In this document: in pieces, positions 7,658 to 13,783 of the stretch
Position numbering within the stretch: the stretch's first letter is position 1
Layout of the letters: each line of letters begins with the position of its first letter
From: Acinetobacter rudis
GTDB taxonomy: Bacteria; Pseudomonadota; Gammaproteobacteria; Pseudomonadales; Moraxellaceae
Reading direction: 5' to 3'
Length of the DNA stretch: 64,000 nucleotides
NCBI RefSeq assembly: GCF_031157835.1
Contig: NZ_JAVIDR010000002.1
Span: 1-64,000 of the forward strand
Notes under the pieces: generated by a model
Databases searched by the model: none
What the model saw: the letters and a program-made list of their open reading frames with translations, nothing else
Told to the model about the DNA's origin: nothing
Program-made: the position numbers and the translations under genes

Positions 7658-8030
7658 TATTCAAAATGAACATAAAAGCCGAGAAACTTTTGAAAGCCTT
7701 TGGATTCAAAGCAATGGTCACTTTAAGTATTTTGTGTTTTCACAGGAACATGGGAAATACATCCCTACAGGTGTCCGAGACAATCTAACTGACCAAGAGT
7801 TGTTATTCGCATCAATTACGCTAAATACAGCTTATTTGTTTTTCCTTGGTGGAATTAAAACCCAAGCCATACCAGCAGATTTTGTATTGATGCCAAAAAC
7901 TCCAACAGAAAAAATGCTCAGCACCGCTATACATAAATATCTAGAGGTTAATGACCTTTCAATTATTACTAACCGTATGTTTCACGTTTATAACGCTATG
8001 GTTGAGACTATGGGAAATCACAATGCCTGA
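7650..8030 (+). CDS. Phage protein with VLMPKxPT module (paralogue 1)
   Basis: 126 residues starting at GTG, chosen for the TTGGAGG 6 nt upstream. The second half carries FVLMPKTPTEKML and, near the end, MFHVYNAMVETMG. The next gene carries the same pattern (FMLVPKEPTEEML, then VVYKAMIKAAEE). This small module is familiar from accessory phage proteins of unknown role. It overlaps the next gene by 8 nt. Confidence 0.65.
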   Translation: MLNIQNEHKSRETFESLWIQSNGHFKYFVFSQEHGKYIPTGVRDNLTDQELLFASITLNTAYLFFLGGIKTQAIPADFVLMPKTPTEKMLSTAIHKYLEVNDLSIITNRMFHVYNAMVETMGNHNA

Positions 8031-8358
8031 TTTTGAAAATGAGAAAAATCTATTTTTAGATAGCAAGTTGATCAAATCAATCAAGTTTAAAACTCTCGAT
8101 TATTACTTTGATGCCCAACTTCTGGTTTTTAAAGATATTACTTTAAACTTGATGTGGCATGCGTGGCTTGCTTCAGTTCAAAGGGTTGGTTTTATGTTAG
8201 TGCCTAAAGAGCCAACAGAAGAAATGTTAGGAGCTGCATGGGAAGCACCACCAGCGGGAGGGCCTTCAGGTAATAGACGTGTTTTTTATGAAAAACAAAC
8301 CGTTGTTTATAAGGCCATGATCAAAGCTGCGGAGGAGGAAATAAATGAAAATCGATAG
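8023..8358 (+). CDS. Phage protein with VLVPKxPT module (paralogue 2)
   Basis: 111 residues. ATG 8023 (MPDFENEKNLF) is preferred to a much longer out-of-register reading because it gives a short overlap with the upstream stop. The C-terminal part (FMLVPKEPTEEMLGAAWEA, then VVYKAMIKAAEE) repeats the module of the upstream gene, so the two probably arose by duplication. Last gene of the tightly packed early operon. Function unknown. Confidence 0.65.
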   Translation: MPDFENEKNLFLDSKLIKSIKFKTLDYYFDAQLLVFKDITLNLMWHAWLASVQRVGFMLVPKEPTEEMLGAAWEAPPAGGPSGNRRVFYEKQTVVYKAMIKAAEEEINENR

Positions 8359-8414
8359 ACGTATTCGAACATCCCTTTAGGTAATTTTAAAACTATTAAT
8401 TAGGACGTTATTTA

Positions 8415-8475
8415 ACAACGCTCTACAGAAGTAATCGTATTGCTGATCCTCTGCGATTATTTCTGAGAGTGTTGT
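8415..8475 (+). promoter_or_regulatory. Long hairpin in front of the Xis-like gene
   Basis: Arms 8415-8437 and 8454-8475 pair over 22 bp with one bulged A (8425) and two G-U pairs, leaving a 16-nt loop. The right arm ends 14 nt before the start codon at 8490 and close to its TTGGAG ribosome site. It could be a 5'-UTR RNA structure or a DNA dyad for a regulator; it lacks the T-run of a terminator. Confidence 0.55.
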
Positions 8476-8489
8476 ATGTTGGAGTTATG

Positions 8490-8786
8490 ATGGCTAAATA
8501 TGTTTTGACATTTGAATCAGAAAAACCGCCTCAAGTTTTCTTACATGAAGTTGTACCAAATATTGGAAAAGTTATTGAGCTAAAAGCTGAAGAGTTTCCT
8601 AACCGAGTTACTGCAGCTTGGCTTTCGGAACGATTTAATTTATCTCGAAAAACCATTATTACTAAAGTAGGTATGTACAACAGAGGTGATGAAAACAAAC
8701 ACCTCTACGATCCTAAAGAAGTTATGCCAATCTTAGAGAATATCAACATACTGAAAGCCCAACGGGATTCTAGACGTAAGAATTAA
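8490..8786 (+). CDS. Small winged-helix phage protein, possible excisionase or activator
   Basis: About 98 residues from ATG 8490, which follows TTGGAG by 5 nt. The core (VTAAWLSERFNLSRKTIITK, then LYDPKEVMPIL) fits the MerR/Xis type of winged helix. It is the last rightward gene before the attachment site, where excisionase genes are common. No integrase gene lies beside it. An alternative role is late-gene or integration control. Confidence 0.6.
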   Translation: MAKYVLTFESEKPPQVFLHEVVPNIGKVIELKAEEFPNRVTAAWLSERFNLSRKTIITKVGMYNRGDENKHLYDPKEVMPILENINILKAQRDSRRKN

Positions 8787-8811
8787 AAAAGGGCCTCGTG
8801 CCCTTTTCTTT
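8787..8811. terminator. Bidirectional terminator between convergent phage genes
   Basis: AAAAGGGC/GCCCTTTT stem with a 5-nt loop (CTCGT). T-rich runs follow on both strands, so it serves the Xis-like gene on the plus strand and the 107-residue gene on the minus strand. Confidence 0.75.
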
Positions 8812-9134
8812 TATTTAAAACCACTAAGTATTTGAGTTCTTAAAAATGCTGAAACAGCATATTGCTGTAATTCAGCAAAACTCGCAAATTTCGTATTTTT
8901 TTTAACAAAGATATCTAATTCCTCTTGAGGGACCGCTTTTAAATCGTCTTCTGTTTGTACATCAAAGCCAGCCTTTTTAAAAAGATCATTTATGCTTTCA
9001 AAGCAAGTGTGTTCTTTAAGGAACTCCTCAGATATTATCTCTCCAAGAGTTGTTGAATCCTTCCTAGCGAATGACTCAACATTTTTAACAAGCTTATTTA
9101 AACCACCAAAGTCTTGTGTAATTTTTACTGACAC
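8811..9134 (-). CDS. Hypothetical prophage protein next to the attachment site
   Basis: A 107-residue acidic, helical protein (MSVKITQDFGGLNKLVKNVE) with no membrane segment. It converges on the Xis-like gene and is the last gene before the tRNA-derived attachment site. Such edge genes are often lysogenic-conversion or accessory genes, but nothing in the sequence identifies its job. It is preceded by an AT-rich 150-bp stretch with no further ORF. Confidence 0.6.
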   Translation of the reverse strand: MSVKITQDFGGLNKLVKNVESFARKDSTTLGEIISEEFLKEHTCFESINDLFKKAGFDVQTEDDLKAVPQEELDIFVKKNTKFASFAELQQYAVSAFLRTQILSGFK

Positions 9135-9287
9135 AGTCTTTCCCTTTTTTTAAAATAACCAGTGATAAAATAGTAATAATCAAAAATAGTTAAAAAGCAC
9201 ATAAAATAAATATTTTGTTACGATAATTTAGCCCGACACCACGAAGACACCACAAAAATATAAGCAATTGTTTTTTAATATATTTTA

Positions 9288-9337
9288 CAACCTTGCCAAG
9301 GTTGGGGTCGGGAGTTCGAGTCTCCTTTCCCGCTCCA
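9288..9337 (+). other. Prophage attachment site: 3' part of tRNA-Gly(GCC)
   Basis: The 50 nt comprise a full anticodon arm (CAACC-TTGCCAA-GGTTG, anticodon GCC), variable loop, T-arm (GGGAG-TTCGAGT-CTCCT), the 3' acceptor strand TTCCCGC, a T and CCA. The 5' half (acceptor strand and D-arm) is missing, and AT-rich phage sequence stands in its place. This is the classic duplicate core left at the distal end of an element integrated in a tRNA 3' end. The intact tRNA should lie at the other end of the prophage, outside the window. Confidence 0.8.
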
Positions 9338-9348
9338 GATTCAAGAAA

Positions 9349-9377
9349 AGCCTCAAGTGAAAACTTGAGGCTTTTTT
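9349..9377 (+). terminator. Terminator behind the tRNA-Gly fragment
   Basis: A perfect 10-bp stem (AGCCTCAAGT/ACTTGAGGCT) with GAAA loop, followed by TTTTT. It starts 12 nt after the tRNA CCA and is probably the original tRNA-Gly terminator left on the distal side of the integration. Confidence 0.75.
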
Positions 9378-9394
9378 ATTTCATATTTCGCATT

Positions 9395-9496
9395 AAAAAG
9401 TATTTGGGTGCAGATGCAGAAGAATCAATTCATGACCTAACACCTACAATGATAAAAAAATGGTGTGCTCAACGAGCAAAAATAATAAAGCCAAAT
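9395..9496 (+). pseudogene. Tyrosine-integrase N-terminal remnant
   Basis: About 34 codons read KKYLGADAEESIHDLTPTMI and then KKWCAQRAKIIKPN. This matches the style of the arm/core-binding region of phage tyrosine recombinases (DLTP..I..W...RA..IKP). No start codon belongs to it, and the frame closes soon afterwards. It lies outside the attachment site, so it is likely debris of another element that used the same tRNA. The identification rests on pattern memory only. Confidence 0.4.
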
Positions 9497-9534
9497 ATGC
9501 CACCTCTCCAACATCAACGTATTCATCTAAAAAT

Positions 9535-9709
9535 AGCGCCGTGCTTCTCCTGACACTCATTGTATTTAATAATAGTGTCAAGTAACCAAAGCATTAAATC
9601 GCTACCCTACCCTGATTCTACTTGTTGTAGATTAAGATAAGGAATATTTTTAAAGTAAACATTTTTACTTTGGAGAAAACGGACATTTCTATTTTGGACT
9701 TACAACTTA
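9535..9709. repeat. Repeat L, copy 1, abutting pdif site 1
   Basis: This block is clearly similar to 13540-13713. The last 45 bases are nearly identical in both and contain two 20-bp sub-repeats of the form CGGAyATTTyTAyTTTGGAs, 24 bp apart. Both copies end 5-7 bp before the XerC half of a pdif-like site. The layout resembles the end of an IS that targets such sites (IS1202-group elements such as ISAba32 and ISAjo2 are known to do this), but no transposase gene is present. Confidence 0.55.
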
Positions 9710-9737
9710 ATTTCGCATAAGGCGTATTATGTTAATT
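9710..9737 (+). other. pdif-like XerC/XerD site 1
   Basis: ATTTCGCATAA - GGCGTA - TTATGTTAATT: an 11-bp XerC half, 6-bp spacer and 11-bp XerD half. This is as close to the Acinetobacter pdif pattern (ATTTCGTATAA-N6-TTATGTTAAAT) as I can judge by eye. XerC side is on the left. It faces site 2 in inverted orientation across a one-gene cassette. Confidence 0.8.
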
Positions 9738-9757
9738 TTAGAATTTCTAACGAGAAA

Positions 9758-10051
9758 ATGAAAAAATACGTTAAGTTATCACCAGAATTTATGTGTTATC
9801 CCATTTGGATGGAAGAAGGCAATATTTTTCTACCCATAAATCATTATGAATTAAATATTTCCACTGAATTAAAACAAAAAATCGAAGCATGGGATAATCA
9901 ATATCAATCCATTTATGTAGATGATGACCCTTCTGATTCAGAATTTGAAACAGCAATAGATGAAAAAAAATTTATTGAAATAGGACATGAAATAAAAAAA
10001 GCATTACAGCTAGAGTTAGGAAGTAACTACGAGGTGTTTTATCAACCTTAA
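9758..10051 (+). CDS. Unknown acidic protein, cargo of pdif cassette 1
   Basis: A 97-residue acidic protein (MKKYVKLSPEFMCYPIWMEE) with a D/E-rich centre (YVDDDPSDSEFETAIDE). No membrane segment. It is the only gene between two inverted XerC/XerD sites. Size and acidity resemble immunity proteins or antitoxins, but no partner gene lies within the cassette. AT-rich like the Mrr cassette and unlike the nearby lysA/lysR pair. Confidence 0.7.
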   Translation: MKKYVKLSPEFMCYPIWMEEGNIFLPINHYELNISTELKQKIEAWDNQYQSIYVDDDPSDSEFETAIDEKKFIEIGHEIKKALQLELGSNYEVFYQP

Positions 10052-10059
10052 ATTCATCC

Positions 10060-10087
10060 ATTTGACATAAATGGTCTTATGCGAATC
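10060..10087 (-). other. pdif-like XerC/XerD site 2
   Basis: Read on the minus strand: GATTCGCATAA - GACCAT - TTATGTCAAAT. It has one mismatch in the XerC half and one in the XerD half relative to the common form. It starts 9 bp after the stop of the cargo gene and is inverted relative to site 1, as is usual for dif modules. Confidence 0.75.
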
Positions 10088-10110
10088 GCGGATGTTAGAA
10101 CCCATTTAAA

Positions 10111-10280
10111 TTGACTATTTCTTTTTAAATCACATGGTTAAGTTATACCCAAAAGCCTTATTCCTGTGAATAAGGCTTTTATACTCTTCTACATGGTTTC
10201 ATGCCTACTATTTAAACAAAGTTCCATGATTATTATAAAGGCAATATAAACTACTCAGACCATTAAAGCCGCTTAATCAA
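10111..10280. repeat. Repeat R, copy 1, with hairpin
   Basis: Starts 23 bp beyond the XerC end of site 2 and is clearly similar to 14904-15070, which lies just beyond the XerC end of site 4. It contains a perfect 13-bp hairpin (arms 10151-10163 and 10168-10180, loop CTGT) resembling a terminator; the other copy has a degenerate left arm. No ORF is supported. The rest of the gap to 10550 holds only a short ORF remnant. Confidence 0.6.
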
Positions 10281-10408
10281 ACCGTCCAACTTATTGGGGT
10301 CAGATCAAATTTTGGAACTACTCACGAAACTGAAAAATTCGTACTCTAAGATCCATTGATTTTCCGTAAAGTTCTGAATTAACCTTGTTGGAATTGTAAG
10401 TCAAAACC

Positions 10409-10513
10409 TCAAATCCCCTCACCACGAGCGCGTTCAGATAGCCATGTGTGCCAAGGCTGTTCATCTATACGATCAATTAAGTTCACTGCCCTACTGAGGC
10501 GGTTCGGCTTAGA
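10409..10513 (-). pseudogene. C-terminal ORF remnant downstream of lysA
   Basis: An open frame of 34 codons on the minus strand ends in LIDRIDEQPWHTWLSERARG and two more residues before TGA. The composition looks protein-like, and the GC-richer base use resembles lysA rather than the AT-rich flanks. No start is present and a stop lies directly upstream. It is probably the tail of a gene that travelled with lysA and was truncated. Family not identified. Confidence 0.35.
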
Positions 10514-10550
10514 TCAGGGATCACTTAAGTTAATAATTTGTCTAATCAGC

Positions 10551-11801
10551 TTACACTGCCTCCAACGCAAGCAGCTCAGCCACCGTCTGCCTTCGTCGAA
10601 TAAGCCGAGGCTCACCATTTTCCATCAACACTTCAGCAATCAGTGGGCGCGCGTTGTAGTTCGATGACATTGAAGCGCCATATGCACCAGTGTCGTGCAA
10701 CACCAGTAGATCCCCCACCTGCGCCTGCGGCAAAGACCGGTGCAACACCACACCACCATCTCCCTGAGTAAATACATCTCCTGACTCACACAAAGGTCCG
10801 GCAACTACCGTATCTAACTGTAGGCCATTAACCGCTGTGCCATTAGAGTGGATCAACTCCATACCGTGGTAGGCACCGTATAGGGCTGGGCGAACCAAAT
10901 CACTAAAGCCGGCATCCACCATCACAAAATGGTTGGTGCCCTGTTGCTTCGTAGCGCGTACCTCAGTGACCAACACACCAGACTCGGCGATTAAATAGCG
11001 ACCTGGTTCTATTTCTAGTTTCACTGGGTGCCCTAGTAGTTGTTCCACGGCATGGCGCGCTGCATTCCATAATGAAAAGTAGTGCGCTATATCAATCGTG
11101 GGCTCACCAAGCTGATAAGGAACGGATAGACCACCGCCCGCGGAGATAGCGTGCAGGTCCAAACCCTGCGCATTCACTACCTCCACCAACTTTAGCATGG
11201 CACCGCACACTTCTTGCAAGTGCGTGTAGTCTACGCCTGAGCCGATGTGCATATGCAGGCCCTGCAAGGCCAAGCTATTGGACTTAATCTTTTCGCAGGC
11301 GCGTATTAGATCGCCATGCCAGATGCCATGTTTGCTATGCTCGCCACCAGTATTTGTTTTCTTGGAATGGCCATGCCCGAAACCTGGATTGATGCGTAAC
11401 CACACTGGGTGCTCTGGGTTGACCGCACCCAATTGGTCCAGCATGTCCATGGAGCCACAATTCACAGGAATATTTAGTTCCACCACGCGCGCAAGCGTAG
11501 CACGGTCCAGCAGATCAGCCGTGAATACGATGTCTGCGTGCCCGTTGTGCAAGCCCGGCGTAAAACCACTAGCCAATGCACGTTCAATTTCACCCAAAGA
11601 CACCGAGTCCACCACTACGCCCTGTTGCTTCATGAGACGAAGGATATGTGTATTGGAGTTGGCTTTCTGAGCGAAACGCACTATGTCAAACAACCGCAGA
11701 GCAGCAATCTGACGAGTAATGGTATCGGCATCATAGATCCACAACGGGGTACCGAATTTCTGGGCCAAAGGAGCGATGGTAGTGGGAGTAAAAGGATTCA
11801 T
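10551..11801 (-). CDS. lysA: Diaminopimelate decarboxylase
   Basis: 416 residues of the fold-type III PLP decarboxylase family, making L-lysine from meso-diaminopimelate. The PLP lysine is Lys46 in FAQKANSN. HIGSGVDY, EIEPGRYL and the catalytic-cysteine motif GPLCESGD are all present, so it should be active. It is divergent from a LysR regulator, the arrangement known for E. coli lysA/lysR. GC content is visibly higher than in the surrounding island. An Acinetobacter chromosome would be expected to carry another lysA elsewhere, so this is likely an acquired copy. Its start codon lacks a Shine-Dalgarno (see the leader ORF). Confidence 0.9.
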   Translation of the reverse strand: MNPFTPTTIAPLAQKFGTPLWIYDADTITRQIAALRLFDIVRFAQKANSNTHILRLMKQQGVVVDSVSLGEIERALASGFTPGLHNGHADIVFTADLLDRATLARVVELNIPVNCGSMDMLDQLGAVNPEHPVWLRINPGFGHGHSKKTNTGGEHSKHGIWHGDLIRACEKIKSNSLALQGLHMHIGSGVDYTHLQEVCGAMLKLVEVVNAQGLDLHAISAGGGLSVPYQLGEPTIDIAHYFSLWNAARHAVEQLLGHPVKLEIEPGRYLIAESGVLVTEVRATKQQGTNHFVMVDAGFSDLVRPALYGAYHGMELIHSNGTAVNGLQLDTVVAGPLCESGDVFTQGDGGVVLHRSLPQAQVGDLLVLHDTGAYGASMSSNYNARPLIAEVLMENGEPRLIRRRQTVAELLALEAV

Positions 11802-11841
11802 AGATAGATAATAGTAAGCGTAAAAGGATTCATAAATAGAT
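11788..11841. repeat. 32-bp-period tandem duplication over the lysA start
   Basis: A 22-bp unit (GTAAAAGGATTCATAGATAG plus AT) at 11788-11809 recurs at 11820-11841 with a single mismatch, a period of 32 bp. The unit includes the lysA start codon, so two ATG codons followed by AATCCTTTTAC exist in different frames. Confidence 0.8.
11798..11833 (-). CDS. Leader mini-ORF overlapping the lysA start
   Basis: The outer ATG (11833-11831) is preceded by AAGGGGAT at good spacing and encodes MNPFTLTIIYL followed by TGA. That TGA overlaps the lysA ATG as ATGA. The lysA ATG itself has no Shine-Dalgarno. Translation of lysA therefore probably depends on coupling to this 11-residue ORF, which the 32-bp duplication created. 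Confidence 0.5.
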   Translation of the reverse strand: MNPFTLTIIYL

Positions 11842-11902
11842 GATCCCCTTCATAGTCAATTCAATCAATGCTATTGTTATTGTTTAACTATTCAATATTG
11901 AT

Positions 11903-12811
11903 ATGAACTTAACTCATCGCCAGCTGACAATGTTTCGTGCCATCATGTTGCATGGCAATCTAGGGCGTGCAGCTGATGCGTGTGCGTCAAGCCAGCCCAC
12001 TTTGAGTCGCGAACTGAGTCGTTTGGAGCAGTTACTAGGGTTTAACCTTTTTGACCGAGTTCGGGGCCGATTACGACCTACCGTTCGGGCACTCGCGCTG
12101 ATGCAGGAAGTGGAACGCTCATTTATAGGCTTGGAACAGATCGCAGCACGCGCCAATGAATTGCGCACGCAAGCGACCGGTCGCTTGCGCATTGCGTGTT
12201 TGCCAGCATTGGCCCATGCCTTGGTACCACGTGCACTGGTATATCTCTCACATGCATATCCTGAACTAGGAGTCAGCGTCCATCCCTTAGAGTCACCTTG
12301 GCTGGAACAAGCCATGAGTGAACAACGTTTTGACCTCGGGCTGAGTGAAACTCAAAAAGCACCGGTTGGAGTTGCCTTACAGCCCTTACTGAAAGTGAAT
12401 GAAGTAGCTGTTTTGCCACGTGATCACAGCCTGTGCCGCAAGACGCGACTGCAACCACGCGACTTTACAGGTGCGCGCTTTATTAGCCTCGCGGTTGGCG
12501 ACCCATATCGAACCGCCATTGATAGAATGTTCGAGGACGCTAAAATAAATCGCACAACCCTACTTGAAACTACGAGTGCAGTGGCCGTCTGTGCCATGGT
12601 GCGTCAAGGTTTGGGCGTTGCCATCGTAAACCCGTTCACCGCAATGGAACTCAGTGGACCAGACCTAGTAGTGCGGTCGCTTACCGTTTCCATCGGTTAC
12701 CAAGTGAATATGCTTCTTCCTGAAATCGCAGCTCCACACCCTATGCGGGGTGTTCTCGCAGACACCATTCGCAAAGCCAGTGCCGACTGGGACCACCATT
12801 ACTCGCTATAA
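11903..12811 (+). CDS. lysR: LysR-type activator of lysA
   Basis: 302 residues: an N-terminal winged helix (GNLGRAADACASSQPTLSRE, residues 18-37) and a LysR substrate-binding domain (about 90-290). It is divergent from lysA with about 100 bp between them, where an activator responding to diaminopimelate and lysine would bind, as known for E. coli LysR. It shares the higher GC content of lysA, so the two probably moved together. Assignment as LysR proper rests on the pairing. Confidence 0.8.
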   Translation: MNLTHRQLTMFRAIMLHGNLGRAADACASSQPTLSRELSRLEQLLGFNLFDRVRGRLRPTVRALALMQEVERSFIGLEQIAARANELRTQATGRLRIACLPALAHALVPRALVYLSHAYPELGVSVHPLESPWLEQAMSEQRFDLGLSETQKAPVGVALQPLLKVNEVAVLPRDHSLCRKTRLQPRDFTGARFISLAVGDPYRTAIDRMFEDAKINRTTLLETTSAVAVCAMVRQGLGVAIVNPFTAMELSGPDLVVRSLTVSIGYQVNMLLPEIAAPHPMRGVLADTIRKASADWDHHYSL

Positions 12812-12910
12812 GCTCTATAATTTATCGCTATGATTTGCATGTTCAGACCATGCTGTTAAATTAGCTGGTATTTGGGTAAGGAGACTGTTGAGCTGATGCA
12901 GGTTGCAAAT

Positions 12911-13414
12911 TTAATTGTCACCTTCTTTATTAGAATAATGATGATTAGTAATTGAGTAAATGGCTTGCTGTGAGTCATAACGCATTACATGCCTTTCAAA
13001 ACTAAATCCGCTTCTCTCCAACAACTTCACTGATGATTTATTTTTAGTTTGAGTTTCAGCTATTATTTTTTGAAGCTTCATTTCATTAAATGCACAAGAT
13101 AAAACCAAACTAAGTGCTTCTGTGGCATACCCTTTACCCATGAATTCTGGAAGTAATTCATACGAAACTTCGATATCTAAACCATCATGATGATTATCTA
13201 AAGAGATTGTACCAACAAAATCGTGACTCTCAGCCATCCTTATAGCCCATACAGGCAAATCCCGTAATTTTTGAATATCATCCAAAGCACGTAACTCAGC
13301 TACAGAATCTGATAATGGGCCACCCAAAAACTTTCGGGTTATTGGATTTGTATAAATCCCAACCAAATTAGATACGTCAGCGAATAATAAATCAGTCAAA
13401 TAACATTTTTGCAT
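12911..13414 (-). CDS. GNAT N-acetyltransferase, RimJ/RimL type
   Basis: 167 residues of the GNAT fold. The acetyl-CoA loop reads LLPEFMGKGYATEALSLVLS (about 86-105), followed by NKSSVKLLERSGFSFE, the typical end of the domain. The substrate is unknown; this subgroup acetylates protein N-termini or small amines. AT-rich, unlike the adjacent lysR. Degenerate XerC/XerD-like sequences lie on both sides (12833-12861 and 13443-13469), so it may once have been a cassette of its own. Confidence 0.8.
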   Translation of the reverse strand: MQKCYLTDLLFADVSNLVGIYTNPITRKFLGGPLSDSVAELRALDDIQKLRDLPVWAIRMAESHDFVGTISLDNHHDGLDIEVSYELLPEFMGKGYATEALSLVLSCAFNEMKLQKIIAETQTKNKSSVKLLERSGFSFERHVMRYDSQQAIYSITNHHYSNKEGDN

Positions 13415-13539
13415 ATATCTTTGATATAACCCTATGTTCTAAAGCCTACATAATACACATATCCGCAACCCAGTTGCGATACTGGGTTTTGTACTCATTA
13501 CTCAAGCCCATCCCTTAATCGCTCAATATCAACTACGTG

Positions 13540-13713
13540 CATAGCCCCTTGCTCGACACTCGTTGTATTTAATCACGGTATCAGATGACTAAAGCATTCA
13601 TACACTTCTCCGTCCTGAATCTAATGGCTGTAGATTTGGATGGGGGAGTTTTTTAAAGCGGATATTTTTACTTTGGAGAAAACGGACATTTCTATTTTGG
13701 ACTTACATATAGT
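13540..13713. repeat. Repeat L, copy 2, abutting pdif site 3
   Basis: Second copy of the block at 9535-9709. The final 45 bases before the site are nearly identical, including the doubled 20-bp sub-repeat. The upstream part (beginning near GACACTCGTTGTATTTAAT) is similar but diverged. The stretch between the GNAT gene and this repeat holds a small hairpin (AACCCAG...CTGGGTT, about 13468-13489) and a short segment resembling the far end of repeat R, but no gene. Confidence 0.55.
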
Positions 13714-13741
13714 ATTTCGTATGATACCCATTATGTTAAAC
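13714..13741 (+). other. pdif-like XerC/XerD site 3
   Basis: ATTTCGTATGA - TACCCA - TTATGTTAAAC, with the XerC half on the left. It differs from the usual form by one base in each half. It bounds the Mrr cassette on its left and is inverted relative to site 4. Confidence 0.75.
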
Positions 13742-13783
13742 AGAGTGATTTTATTGGAGAAGTAATTTAATCTCTCTGTTACA

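Noticed and set aside
9293-9553. An 86-codon frame starting inside the tRNA-Gly fragment
   Set aside because: The first third is tRNA and terminator sequence and the rest includes an integrase-like remnant and repeat L; there is no ribosome site. I kept only the remnant as a pseudogene.
10446-10667. Plus-strand frame overlapping the 3' end of lysA
   Set aside because: It runs antisense through the conserved C-terminus of lysA and has no ribosome site or protein-like pattern.
11245-11807. Plus-strand frames of 141 and 89 codons across lysA
   Set aside because: They are antisense shadows of a well-conserved gene in GC-richer DNA, where long shadow frames are expected.
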